From: Bacteroidales bacterium
GTDB lineage: Bacteria; Bacteroidota; Bacteroidia; Bacteroidales; UBA932
Assembly (NCBI GenBank): GCA_017546125.1
Contig: JAFYXO010000039.1
Location: 1 to 64,000, forward strand
DNA length: 64,000 nt
Reading direction: 5' to 3'
The number at the start of each line of letters is the position of its first letter. Position 1 is the stretch's first letter. Under the pieces are notes generated by a model. That model was not told the DNA's origin and ran no database searches. It was given only the letters and a program-made list of their open reading frames with translations. Shown one piece after another: positions 1-7,520 of the stretch. The translations under genes and the position numbers were made by a program.

Positions 1-28
1 CCTGAGCCAGGATCAAACTCTTCATTGT
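1..28 (-). rRNA. rrs: 16S rRNA, 5' tip only
   Basis: The first bases are the reverse complement of the universal start of bacterial 16S rRNA (AGAGTTTGATCCTGGCTCAG on the minus strand). Aligning GAAGAG with the E. coli start puts the mature 5' end near position 28. The rest of the gene lies outside the window. The upstream part (about 29-165) is the rRNA leader and holds no gene. Confidence 0.95.
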
Positions 29-165
29 ATATTTTTTTATATAAATTTCTAGCTTGTCCTGACCGGTTAAAGAATTAACGAGATTATAAAATCTCTTACC
101 TTTACACTCGTACAATGCTATCAATGAACTTTCTTTTTTAACCGTGTCATTTCCGAAACGGGCTG

Positions 166-196
166 CAAATATACGGACATTTTTTTACCTACCAAA
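166..196 (-). promoter_or_regulatory. Promoter of the rRNA operon (-33 TTTG, -7 TATATTTG)
   Basis: On the minus strand TTTG (193-196) is followed after 19 bp by TATATTTG (166-173), an exact match to the Bacteroidota sigma-ABfr consensus TTTG-N19-TAnnTTTG. It points toward the 16S gene about 140 bp downstream, as expected for an rrn leader. The surrounding bases are A/T-rich. Confidence 0.7.
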
Positions 197-296
197 TTTT
201 TATGCACTTTTTTTTCAAAAAAATGTAAAAATTTTTTCTCCGCCTTTTTTCAAAAATCCCCAAAAATCAAATAAAACACTGATTTTCAGTAAATAA

Positions 297-328
297 GAGA
301 GGCGACCTTAAAAATGGCCGCCTCTCTA
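297..328 (-). terminator. Hairpin downstream of the OadA-like gene
   Basis: The arms AGAGAGGCG and CGCCTCTCT, with one internal mismatch, enclose an A-rich loop just after the stop codon of the minus-strand carboxyltransferase. The T-run on the minus-strand side is weak (TTATTTACTG), so termination may be partial. Confidence 0.55.
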
Positions 329-350
329 AAAATTTTTATCTTTTTTTCGA

Positions 351-2132
351 TTATTCTACGAAAGCTACGATTTGGTTTTTCTCCACTTTGTCATTTTGTT
401 TAACATCTACGTAAACAATCTTACCAGTTTTAGGAGCTTTTACCTCTTCTAGACCGTAATAAGTTTGAACATAGCAGATAGGTTTACCCTCTTCTACTTT
501 GTCGCCGATAGCTGGAGCTGTGCTCTCTGCCACCACGTCGTATTGCCATACGATATTACCTTTAGCGGTAACTTGTACAGGCATTGCGTTTGGATATTGT
601 GCAGCAACAGCCTCAACATCAAATTTAGGCATTTCAACCACTGGACGGGTAACAATGATAGGTGCACCAGCTTTAGCTTTAGCAGCCTCAAGATCTTTTT
701 CGAAACGCTCTTTAGCAATACCGCTCTTATAGTCACGGTATTGTCTTTCGTGCATTGCCAACTCGAATAGTTCTTCATCATCCTGACCGCGATCCCAACC
801 CTCTTCTTTCATCATTTGTTCAAACTTAGGAAGCTCGTTAGGGAATGCATCTTGTGGATTGCCTGTGTAGAACTCAAGACCTTTCTCTTTAACGATCTCG
901 ATAATCTCAGGAGCCAAAGGACCAGGAAGTGTACCGGTCTTGCCAAGAATCATATTCATGGTATCTTTGTCGATAGTCTTCCAGCGTGGCTCACCTTTAA
1001 GAGTATGCATCAAGTTCATAAGTGCAGTATTCTTCACATACTGGCTGAAAGGAGTTACTAGTGGTGGATAACCAAGACGAGGCCATACATATTCTACCTC
1101 TTGGAATAGCATCACTGCAAGTTCGTTTAGAGTAACCTCTTTCTTGCCTTGATTTCTTAGTGACATATTGATTGCTCCATGGAAGCCTTTCAAGTCAGCC
1201 ATCATAGAACCCATCATACCACCAGGAAGACCACAACCTACAAGAAGTGATGAGCAATGGTAGTTGGTTGGCTCAATGAAGTAACCTAGATAGTCATCAA
1301 TGAAGGTTTGGGTCAAACGACGAGCCTCCATGTATGCATCCATGTTGATATCTTTAACTTTGAAACCAGCATCTTTAAGCATAGCTTGGATGGTGATTAC
1401 ATCTGGGTGAATTTTACCCCAAGATAGTGGTTCCATAGCTACGTCGATATATTCAGCACCTGCGCGAGCTACCTCAAGCATAGAAGCTACAGAGAAGCCA
1501 GGACCTGAGTGGCCGTGGTATTGAACAACGATATGAGGATATTTTTTCTTGATTTCAGCTGTAAGTCTACCCAAGAATGCAGGACGACCGATACCAGCCA
1601 TATCTTTTAGACAGATCTCATCACAACCATACTCTACCACTTTGTCTACAACACCCATGTAGTACTCAACAGTGTGAACAGGTGAATAGGTGATACTCAA
1701 AGCTACCTGAGAGATCATGCCACCTTTTTTAGCACCGATAACTGAACCTTTAAGATTACGGTGGTCGTTAAGACCGCAGAATGAACGTGCGATGTTGGTA
1801 CCTTGTTTTGCTTTAACTTTGTACATCAACTCACGAACATCCTCTGGCACAGGATTCATTCTCAATGCATTCAAACCTCTTTCAAGCATGTGTGTCTGAA
1901 TACCCACTTTGTTAAATGGAGCGGTCCATTCACGTACTGCTTTGTTAGGGTTCTCACCAAACAACAAGTTAACTTGCTCAAAAGCACCACCATTGGTCTC
2001 AACGCGGTCGAAGCAACCCATATCGATGATAACAGGAGCAATTTGTTTAAGCTGAGCTACTTTAGGTACATATTTACCTGAAGATTGCCACATGTCTCTG
2101 TACAAGAGAGAAAATTTAATTTCCTTTGCCAT
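351..2132 (-). CDS. OadA/PycB-like carboxyltransferase with a carrier-like C-terminal domain lacking the biotin lysine
   Basis: 593 aa. Residues 1 to about 300 form a DRE-TIM-type carboxyltransferase barrel: RDMWQS (D13), LKDMAG (K176, the lysine that is carbamylated in this family) and QYHGHSG (H206, H208) supply the expected metal site. A conserved PycB/OadA middle domain follows (about 300-460). The last 75 residues look like a biotinyl/lipoyl carrier fold, but where relatives have EAMK the sequence reads QTYYGLEE, so the biotinylated lysine is replaced by Y559. The family normally moves a carboxyl group between oxaloacetate or pyruvate and biotin, often coupled to a sodium-pumping membrane subunit. 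No beta or gamma subunit gene is nearby. The barrel assignment is firm; biotin-dependent activity is doubtful without a separate carrier protein. Confidence 0.85.
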   Translation of the reverse strand: MAKEIKFSLLYRDMWQSSGKYVPKVAQLKQIAPVIIDMGCFDRVETNGGAFEQVNLLFGENPNKAVREWTAPFNKVGIQTHMLERGLNALRMNPVPEDVRELMYKVKAKQGTNIARSFCGLNDHRNLKGSVIGAKKGGMISQVALSITYSPVHTVEYYMGVVDKVVEYGCDEICLKDMAGIGRPAFLGRLTAEIKKKYPHIVVQYHGHSGPGFSVASMLEVARAGAEYIDVAMEPLSWGKIHPDVITIQAMLKDAGFKVKDINMDAYMEARRLTQTFIDDYLGYFIEPTNYHCSSLLVGCGLPGGMMGSMMADLKGFHGAINMSLRNQGKKEVTLNELAVMLFQEVEYVWPRLGYPPLVTPFSQYVKNTALMNLMHTLKGEPRWKTIDKDTMNMILGKTGTLPGPLAPEIIEIVKEKGLEFYTGNPQDAFPNELPKFEQMMKEEGWDRGQDDEELFELAMHERQYRDYKSGIAKERFEKDLEAAKAKAGAPIIVTRPVVEMPKFDVEAVAAQYPNAMPVQVTAKGNIVWQYDVVAESTAPAIGDKVEEGKPICYVQTYYGLEEVKAPKTGKIVYVDVKQNDKVEKNQIVAFVE

Positions 2133-2179
2133 GATAAAAATTTATAGTTTATGTGTGTAATTTGCGTTATAAAAGCTTA

Positions 2180-2211
2180 CAAATGTAACAAATTTATTTA
2201 GTTATTACAAA
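2180..2211 (-). promoter_or_regulatory. Promoter of the OadA-like gene
   Basis: Minus-strand TTTG (2208-2211), 20 bp, then TACATTTG (2180-2187). The -33 box lies inside the last codons of the upstream GH3 gene, so the carboxyltransferase can be transcribed on its own. Confidence 0.6.
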
Positions 2212-4359
2212 ATCAATATCTTTTTGATACAAATTCATCAAAATGACCAAACTCCCTTTATCTGTAGGGAAAATGCATCTCACATCCTCCTGTTTCGCAC
2301 TGTAAAGGGCTACCAGCTTCTCCAGCATATCTTCCTGAACACTGTCGCTGATGCATTTTTCCCCTCCATAAACACCTTTGTTCATCAATGCATAACACAG
2401 CTTGGCCAAGTCATCAAGTGTCGACACAAAATAATTCTTCTTAAACTCGGTATTTGTCATTCCAAGGGCTTTAGCCACTTTATTCATCTTGCTTTTCGAG
2501 GCAAGACTGCCCTCAATCCTGATTGGTGTATCCCTCAAAACTGCCGAGCCGTCATCAGCTACCACTGATTCACCATATATTTTTCCCGATTTCACCTGAT
2601 AGTGGTCCGCAGAGGAGTGGGTAACCACCTCCAGCCTCAACTGGTCTCCCAATGAGTTGTCCGAGTATCCGCACGCGTAAAGGTTGGTAGCCACCGGGAG
2701 GACGCCTTGTGCCGGGATGCCGCCAAAAATCACCTGGGCAGCCGCCTTATTATTGATCTCTGTATTGTGGTATGCCACTACAAATGCTTTGAAATTGGTA
2801 TGCCACTCAAGTTTGTTGAGTGCATATGGTGAGCCGAAATATACCCCTATAAGATCCTGCACTGCCGACCATTTGGCAATATATTCCGCGCATAGTGTAT
2901 CAATGCCAAAATTCCTGTGAGGTCTGTGGTCGATAGAGTGGATACCGAGGATAACCTCATCGTACCCCTTTAGGGACTTTCTTATTGCATCAAGCTCCTG
3001 CACAGAGGCCCCCTTCTCGTGGTAGAAAGTATCAACATCCGCATAACGCTTCACCATTTCACCGAAGGCGCGTGCATTTTTATCAGCCTTGTATCCCAAA
3101 TATGCGATCTTCTTCTTCGCCAGATTTTTAATTGGAAGAGCCCCCTCATCACATTTAACCAGAGTCATTGAGTTTTTGCAGAGCTGCTCAATTAGGGCAA
3201 AATGCTCCACATTATGGGCCTGCACGTCAAGATTGGTGGTATCCACTATAGGTGAATAACCCTCATCAAACATACCCGCCTGAGCTTTAAGTCTCAACAT
3301 TTTCCTCACCTTTTCATCAAGCTCCTCCTCTGAACCTTCACCACTTCTGATATAATCCTCAATCATAGAGATGGAGTTGTGCACATCTTCGGGCATCAAA
3401 AGGATATCCACACCCGCCTTGTATGCCGCCAATGTCACCTCTTTAGGCTCCATAAGCTCAGAAACACCCTTCATACCAAGAGCATCGGTAATGACTATAC
3501 CTTTATAACCCATCTCCTCTTTGAGCAATCCGGTCACAATTGGTTTTGAAATAGAGGCTGGGGTGCCGGTAGAATCAAGGGCTGGAATACTCAAGTGCCC
3601 CACCATCACCATAGCCACATCTTCTGCGATCAGCTCACGGAAAGGATAGAGTTCAAGATCCTCAAGTCTCTCCCTATTGAATGTAAGGATTGGCATACCG
3701 TGATGGGAATCCACATTTGTATCACCATGACCGGGGAAGTGCTTTGCAGAGGTATAGATACCCACATCCTGCATACCTTTCATATAGGCAGCACCAAAAC
3801 GGGCCACCTTTACTTTATCCGCACCCAGAGAACGTGTATTGATTACAGGGTTATCGGGGTTATTGTTTACGTCGACTGTGGGGGCGAAGTTCATATATAT
3901 ATTAAGATCCTTGCACTCTTCTCCCACATAACGCCCCATCTGGTAGATAAGATCCTCTGAGGTCAATGCACCAAGCTGCATCTGGTAAGGATAGTCGGGA
4001 TATTCATTATATCTCATAGCTACACCCCATTCACCATCAATAGATACTATAAGGGGAAGCGGAGATTTCGATTGCAGTTCATTGACACGGGCGATCGATT
4101 TGGTCAAATCGTCATCCATCACGATGAGACCGCCGAGATGTTCATAGGTTATCAAAGAGTCCTGAGTGAACTTTGTAGCAGGTCTGTTTTGTGAATTCAT
4201 CGAAATAATGATGATCTGAGCAATTTTTTCTCTTAAAGAAAGAGACTTCAAAACTGCCTCAACTTTCTCATCAACTACCTTATTATCAACACTTTTAGTG
4301 TTCGCATAACTAACACTGGCCATAGCCAACAGAAATACAAAAAATATTTTTTTCTTCAT
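2194..4359 (-). CDS. Secreted glycoside hydrolase family 3 protein (beta-N-acetylhexosaminidase type) with a short degenerate C-terminal domain
   Basis: 721 aa with a type I signal peptide (about residues 1-19). The GH3 N-terminal barrel spans about 30-350 and has the NagZ-type signature KHFPGHGDT (206-214) followed by DSHH (217-220), and the likely nucleophile D292 in TDALGM. A GH3 C-terminal-like domain follows to about 570. The last 145 residues contain a stretch (STLDDLAKLCYALMNKGVYG) that resembles the beta-lactamase/serine hydrolase domain often fused to GH3 enzymes in Bacteroidota, but no SxxK motif is visible and the domain is less than half the usual length. The likely substrate is beta-GlcNAc in murein or host glycans, acting in the periplasm. 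Single gene; a possible -7 box (TAAATTTG, 4368-4375) lies just upstream. Confidence 0.85.
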   Translation of the reverse strand: MKKKIFFVFLLAMASVSYANTKSVDNKVVDEKVEAVLKSLSLREKIAQIIIISMNSQNRPATKFTQDSLITYEHLGGLIVMDDDLTKSIARVNELQSKSPLPLIVSIDGEWGVAMRYNEYPDYPYQMQLGALTSEDLIYQMGRYVGEECKDLNIYMNFAPTVDVNNNPDNPVINTRSLGADKVKVARFGAAYMKGMQDVGIYTSAKHFPGHGDTNVDSHHGMPILTFNRERLEDLELYPFRELIAEDVAMVMVGHLSIPALDSTGTPASISKPIVTGLLKEEMGYKGIVITDALGMKGVSELMEPKEVTLAAYKAGVDILLMPEDVHNSISMIEDYIRSGEGSEEELDEKVRKMLRLKAQAGMFDEGYSPIVDTTNLDVQAHNVEHFALIEQLCKNSMTLVKCDEGALPIKNLAKKKIAYLGYKADKNARAFGEMVKRYADVDTFYHEKGASVQELDAIRKSLKGYDEVILGIHSIDHRPHRNFGIDTLCAEYIAKWSAVQDLIGVYFGSPYALNKLEWHTNFKAFVVAYHNTEINNKAAAQVIFGGIPAQGVLPVATNLYACGYSDNSLGDQLRLEVVTHSSADHYQVKSGKIYGESVVADDGSAVLRDTPIRIEGSLASKSKMNKVAKALGMTNTEFKKNYFVSTLDDLAKLCYALMNKGVYGGEKCISDSVQEDMLEKLVALYSAKQEDVRCIFPTDKGSLVILMNLYQKDIDFVITK

Positions 4360-4367
4360 AATGAGTG

Positions 4368-4394
4368 CAAATTTAGAAAAATGTTATATCTTTG
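4368..4394. promoter_or_regulatory. Divergent -7 boxes between the GH3 gene and tRNA-His
   Basis: Minus-strand TAAATTTG (4368-4375) faces the GH3 gene and plus-strand TATCTTTG (4387-4394) faces tRNA-His 28 bp away. Both match TAnnTTTG. Neither has a clear TTTG at -33. Confidence 0.4.
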
Positions 4395-4421
4395 CACTCC
4401 CTTTCGGGAAATAAATTACAT

Positions 4422-4496
4422 GGTGGATGTAGCTCAGTTGGTTAGAGCACTAGTTTGTGGCACTAGGGGTCGTGGGTTCGAATCCCATCTTCCACC
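4422..4496 (+). tRNA. tRNA-His (anticodon GTG)
   Basis: Complete cloverleaf with D arm (GCTC/GAGC), anticodon loop TTGTGGC giving GTG, and T loop TTCGAAT. The extra G at position -1 (4422) opposite C73 is the tRNA-His identity element. CCA is not encoded. Position 6 (T4428) faces T67 (4490), a U:U mismatch in the acceptor stem. A palindromic element begins two bases after the discriminator base. Confidence 0.95.
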
Positions 4497-4497
4497 C

Positions 4498-4635
4498 AAA
4501 GATTAAATGGTGAGGGCATCGCAATGCGATGCTCTTTTTTTTGTGCCTGTGCGCCTCTGAGAGCGAGCTCTCAAGAGCGCATCGGCACAAAAAAAGGGAT
4601 GGCAACAAAGTTGCCACCCTCACCATTTAATCTTT
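4498..4635. repeat. 138-bp palindromic element with cloverleaf-like fold next to tRNA-His
   Basis: A perfect 19-bp inverted repeat (4498-4516 with 4617-4635) closes the element. Inside are a left hairpin (CATCGC 4517-4522 / GCGATG 4526-4531), a long central arm in which T8 plus GTGCC (4535-4547) pairs with GGCAC plus A7 (4584-4595), TGCGC with GCGCA, and TGAGAGC (4558-4564) with GCTCTCA (4567-4573), and a right hairpin (TGGCAAC 4600-4606 / GTTGCCA 4610-4616). The left hairpin plus T-run reads as a terminator on the plus strand and the right hairpin plus T-run as one on the minus strand. No coding potential. It could be a small non-autonomous mobile element or a double terminator. Confidence 0.75.
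4512..4542 (+). terminator. Terminator of tRNA-His
   Basis: Stem GCATCGC/GCGATGC with loop AAT, flanked by G-T and G-C pairs, followed by eight T. It forms the left arm of the palindromic element. Confidence 0.7.
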
Positions 4636-4671
4636 GTCAGTGCCCCGCGGCGAGCGGAATGGGAATGCGCA

Positions 4672-4721
4672 GCACGAAGTGCGAGCACAATCCCGACAGG
4701 GAATGCCGGAGGCACAATCCC
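4672..4721. repeat. GC-rich 50-bp direct repeat, copy 1
   Basis: Identical over 50 bp to 4936-4985. The unit contains the small palindromes GCACGAAGTGC and TCCCGACAGGGA and a CCGG core, so it can fold into short hairpins, like REP elements. It is more GC-rich than the surrounding genes. Frames across 4636-5030 are open on both strands, but they carry the repeat and show no recognisable protein. Confidence 0.8.
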
Positions 4722-4804
4722 TTGTCTGACCGTAGCAAGCTTGATTGCTTAAGGGAAGAGCGCTACTACAGCCCTTTTCTCCGCAATGCAGCCTCTCCTG
4801 CAAA

Positions 4805-4932
4805 TCACCTTTCCGGATACCCCTCTCAGACGGCCTTCTGGAGTGATGTTGCGGAAAGGTTGGCCAATTTCGCCTCACCTTTCCGGCAATATGCATCAGA
4901 GAGATGCAGAACAGCCATTCCCGGAAAGGTGA
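4805..4932. repeat. Repeated TCACCTTTCCGG inverted-repeat block
   Basis: TCACCTTTCCGG occurs at 4805-4816 and 4875-4886. Its inverse is exact at 4921-4932 and partial at 4852-4860, giving two successive stem-loops; the second encloses a GCATC/GATGC hairpin. With the 50-bp repeats on both sides this fills the gene-free region 4636-4993. Confidence 0.65.
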
Positions 4933-4935
4933 ATT

Positions 4936-4985
4936 GCACGAAGTGCGAGCACAATCCCGACAGGGAATGCCGGAGGCACAATCCC
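4936..4985. repeat. GC-rich 50-bp direct repeat, copy 2
   Basis: Exact second copy of 4672-4721, in the same orientation, 264 bp further on. Two identical copies this close suggest recent duplication or gene conversion. Confidence 0.8.
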
Positions 4986-4993
4986 CACCAAAA

Positions 4994-5025
4994 AACAACC
5001 GGATAACGAAAATCATCCGGTTGTT
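4994..5025 (-). terminator. Terminator of the TonB-domain lipoprotein gene
   Basis: 11-bp perfect stem (AACAACCGGAT, 4994-5004, with ATCCGGTTGTT, 5015-5025) followed on the minus strand by a T-run, just after the stop codon at 5036. Confidence 0.8.
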
Positions 5026-5035
5026 TAGCATCTTA

Positions 5036-5794
5036 TCACAATTTAAATACGATCGGGAAGGTGAATCTCACATTTACAGGTTCCCCATTCTGTATGCCCG
5101 GTTCCCATTGTGGCGACATTGACATTATTCTGACCGCCTCGTCATCAAGAATCTTACTGCCTGAACTTCTAGCGACAGTTATATCTTTTACATTTCCGTC
5201 TTTGGCTATTGTAAACTGAAGGATTACTCTCCCTTGAATCTGGTTCTTGACAGCCTCCTCAGGATATTTCAACTGACTGAAAACCCACTTGCCAAACTCC
5301 TGGCCCGAATTACAACCTTTGAATGTAGGTTTTTTCTCTACCTCAGAAAACGCAACAGTGGCACCTGCTGCCTCAGTTTTCTCACCTTCATGTTTAAAGA
5401 CTACTGGGATTGTAAACATTACATCTACAGGTTTGCCCTCAACTTTACCGGGTGTCCAGGCAGGAGACATAGACACTACTCTCAAAGCCTCATTGTCTAA
5501 AAGCTCATTACCTGAACTTCGAGCCACCTTTACATCCTTCACATCCCCTTTTTTTGAAATGACAAACTGTAAAGTAACTCTTCCCTGTACCCCTTCTTTG
5601 TAAGCCTCTTCAGGATATTTGATCTGGCCGAAGACCCAAGTTGCAAACTTGCTAGCATCCCCTCCATTGAACATTGGTTTCTCCTCAACTGTAGAATAAT
5701 TCTCAGGCTCCTTATCGGACTGTTTCTGTTTACAATTTGTCACACAGAACAACAGAACAGCAACAAACATTAGTGATCTTGTAAAATTTTTCAT
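5036..5794 (-). CDS. Lipoprotein with two tandem TonB C-terminal domains
   Basis: 252 aa. A hydrophobic leader ends at C21 (VTNC), a loose lipobox. Two homologous domains follow, about residues 42-137 and 152-250, each of the form F-x-G-G/C ... W-V-F-x-Q-[IL]-K-Y-P-E-E-A ... Q-G-R-V ... QF-x-I ... D-x-x-V-A-R-S-S-G, the TonB C-terminal fold that contacts TonB boxes of outer-membrane receptors. There is no N-terminal transmembrane anchor and no proline-rich spacer, so it is not a classic energy-coupling TonB; Bacteroidota use such domains in many envelope proteins. It lies 3 bp downstream of the LuxR-tailed gene and is probably cotranscribed with it. Confidence 0.8.
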   Translation of the reverse strand: MKNFTRSLMFVAVLLFCVTNCKQKQSDKEPENYSTVEEKPMFNGGDASKFATWVFGQIKYPEEAYKEGVQGRVTLQFVISKKGDVKDVKVARSSGNELLDNEALRVVSMSPAWTPGKVEGKPVDVMFTIPVVFKHEGEKTEAAGATVAFSEVEKKPTFKGCNSGQEFGKWVFSQLKYPEEAVKNQIQGRVILQFTIAKDGNVKDITVARSSGSKILDDEAVRIMSMSPQWEPGIQNGEPVNVRFTFPIVFKL

Positions 5795-5797
5795 TTT

Positions 5798-6406
5798 CTA
5801 GTTTTTTATTAAGATTTTCAATTTATTATAGCTACCGCCGACACTTCCGGACTGTATCAGCTTGCTCCTTATTCTTGATTTGATTGCCCTCACAGAAGCA
5901 TCTGATGTACTGATGAACAATGCAATTTCAGCAATTGAATACGCCTCTTCTGTAAGGATGAGTACCAGTTTTTCACGGGGTGTAAGAAAATCCATCTCTT
6001 GAATATACGGGTACATCTTTAAAAACATTTCATCATTCACCACATCAACCATACCGCTCTCGCTGTTTGTCCTTACCATTGAAATTGCACTCTGCAATTC
6101 ATCATACAATTCTCCCGACAGCATGATATTTTTGCTTGATATCTTGTTTACCTTATCAGTAAATAGGGGCAAGTTCTCAGCCTGACGGGTAAGCAGCCTG
6201 TTGGCAAGTTTTTCGGTATTCAGTACCTTTTTATATCTTCTATGAATAAGACAACCTGCAACCGCAGCCAGCACCACAATACCACCCAGCACAAAATAAA
6301 GTACGGCATTCTGATGCTCCGCCCTCTCCAGTTCAAGCACCACCGCATCCAGGTCATACTTGTACACCATCAGCGCATTCAGTGAATCAATATATATCTG
6401 CTCCAT
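5798..6406 (-). CDS. Short membrane protein with C-terminal LuxR-type helix-turn-helix
   Basis: 202 aa from the ATG at 6406. One transmembrane helix (about 34-56) is followed by a cytoplasmic linker and a C-terminal LuxR-like HTH (about 142-195; LTPREKLVLILTEE then SIAEIALFISTSDASVRAIKSR). Known Bacteroidota relatives carry several hundred residues of periplasmic TPR before the membrane helix; here only about 30 precede it, so the sensor part looks lost. The frame is open for 42 more codons upstream, but a promoter (6428-6459) lies in that stretch and its cysteine- and tryptophan-rich translation looks non-coding, so I prefer the later start. It probably regulates itself and the adjoining lipoprotein gene (inference). 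Confidence 0.7.
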   Translation of the reverse strand: MEQIYIDSLNALMVYKYDLDAVVLELERAEHQNAVLYFVLGGIVVLAAVAGCLIHRRYKKVLNTEKLANRLLTRQAENLPLFTDKVNKISSKNIMLSGELYDELQSAISMVRTNSESGMVDVVNDEMFLKMYPYIQEMDFLTPREKLVLILTEEAYSIAEIALFISTSDASVRAIKSRIRSKLIQSGSVGGSYNKLKILIKN

Positions 6407-6427
6407 AGTCTCTTTGGATTTCCAAAA

Positions 6428-6459
6428 CAAATATACCACTTTACAGCGCCACAGCCAAC
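6428..6459 (-). promoter_or_regulatory. Promoter of the LuxR-tailed gene
   Basis: Minus-strand GTTG (6456-6459), 20 bp, TATATTTG (6428-6435), ending 22 bp before the chosen ATG. This fixes the downstream start. Confidence 0.55.
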
Positions 6460-6620
6460 AGGAACAGAGCTTTTGCGTCCGAAAAAGGATTATATTTCTG
6501 TGTATCATCCAATTGAGCACGCTACGTTTCACCCTTTTTTTAGCTATTTTACGCTAAAGTTCTGTTAAAAAAGGCAAAAAATCATATCTTCGCACAAAAT
6601 ATTTGAAGATAAGAAGAACT

Positions 6621-7520
6621 ATGGCAAACACTAAACAACATACACTGAAAGACTGGATTATGGCCACAAGACCATGGTCCTTTCCCGCATCAGCAATGCC
6701 AGTACTTGTAACCCTTGGTTACCTGTTCTGGAGAGGATATGAACTCAATTGGGCTATAGGTGCATTTACAATCCTCAATGTAGTCCTCTTTCACGCCGCA
6801 GGAAACACTTGGAGCGATTATAAGGATTACAAAAATGGCGTAGACAGAGAGGACACCGTCGGAGGGCTCTCTATCGTAAGCGGACAGTTCAGAGCCGAAG
6901 AGATAAAGAGATTATCTTTTATATTGCTTATTACCGCCTCATGTATGGGCCTTGGGCTGGTTGCTTTTACAGGTCCTATCACCCTTGCATTTGGTTTGGC
7001 TGGCATGGTGCTGACTGTACTATACCCTTGGCTGAAATACAGGGCACTGGGTGATCTGGATATATTTGCCACATACTCCTTACTCCCAATATTGGGAACA
7101 ACATTCGTCGCCACAGGTGCAATAGTACCAGAAGCGTTGATTCTTTCTGTTCCTGTCGGACTCATCACCGTGGGGATCCTTCACTCAAACAATACCAGAG
7201 ATATAGAACAGGACAGCAGAGCCGGAATCAGAACTTTTGCCATGCGACTCGGGCCTAAAAGGTCAATTTGGGTTTACTGCTTCGAAGTATTGTTCCCATT
7301 TGCATGGGTTATAGCAAGCATCCTTCTCAAACTGCTCCCCTACTGGTCAGCATTGTCACTGTTGGCTTTGGCTATGGCACTGGGAAATGCCAGACAGACC
7401 ACTAAGTACAGCCACGAGGGGATGAAAGCATTGGTGGGGATAGATGAAAAAACAGCACAACTGCAACTCATCTTCAGTGTTCTGATGTTCATCTCGTTTA
7501 TAGTAGGTGGTATTGTATGA
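6621..7520 (+). CDS. menA: 1,4-dihydroxy-2-naphthoate polyprenyltransferase (menaquinone synthesis)
   Basis: 299 aa UbiA-family integral membrane enzyme with about eight hydrophobic helices. It attaches the polyprenyl chain to dihydroxynaphthoate, the first membrane step of menaquinone synthesis. The first aspartate-rich motif is N62-xxx-D66-xx-D69 ... D75, and the second is NNTRDIEQD, both as in MenA. The frame reaches back to a TTG at 6603, but the ATG at 6621 gives the usual N-terminus (KDWIMATRPWSFPAS follows). Its stop overlaps the next gene's start by 4 bp, so translation is probably coupled. Other men genes are not in the window. Confidence 0.9.
   Translation: MANTKQHTLKDWIMATRPWSFPASAMPVLVTLGYLFWRGYELNWAIGAFTILNVVLFHAAGNTWSDYKDYKNGVDREDTVGGLSIVSGQFRAEEIKRLSFILLITASCMGLGLVAFTGPITLAFGLAGMVLTVLYPWLKYRALGDLDIFATYSLLPILGTTFVATGAIVPEALILSVPVGLITVGILHSNNTRDIEQDSRAGIRTFAMRLGPKRSIWVYCFEVLFPFAWVIASILLKLLPYWSALSLLALAMALGNARQTTKYSHEGMKALVGIDEKTAQLQLIFSVLMFISFIVGGIV

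Noticed and set aside
4422..4635. Attachment site of an integrated element at tRNA-His
   Set aside because: No integrase gene and no second copy of the tRNA 3' end are found in the window, so a genomic island is not supported.
4524..5031. Overlapping long open frames on both strands
   Set aside because: Both consist mostly of the GC-rich repeats; they have no start signal, known domain or plausible composition, and they run through two terminator hairpins.
5798..6532. Longer form of the LuxR-tailed protein
   Set aside because: The 42 extra residues include a promoter and a Cys/Trp-rich sequence unlike the family.
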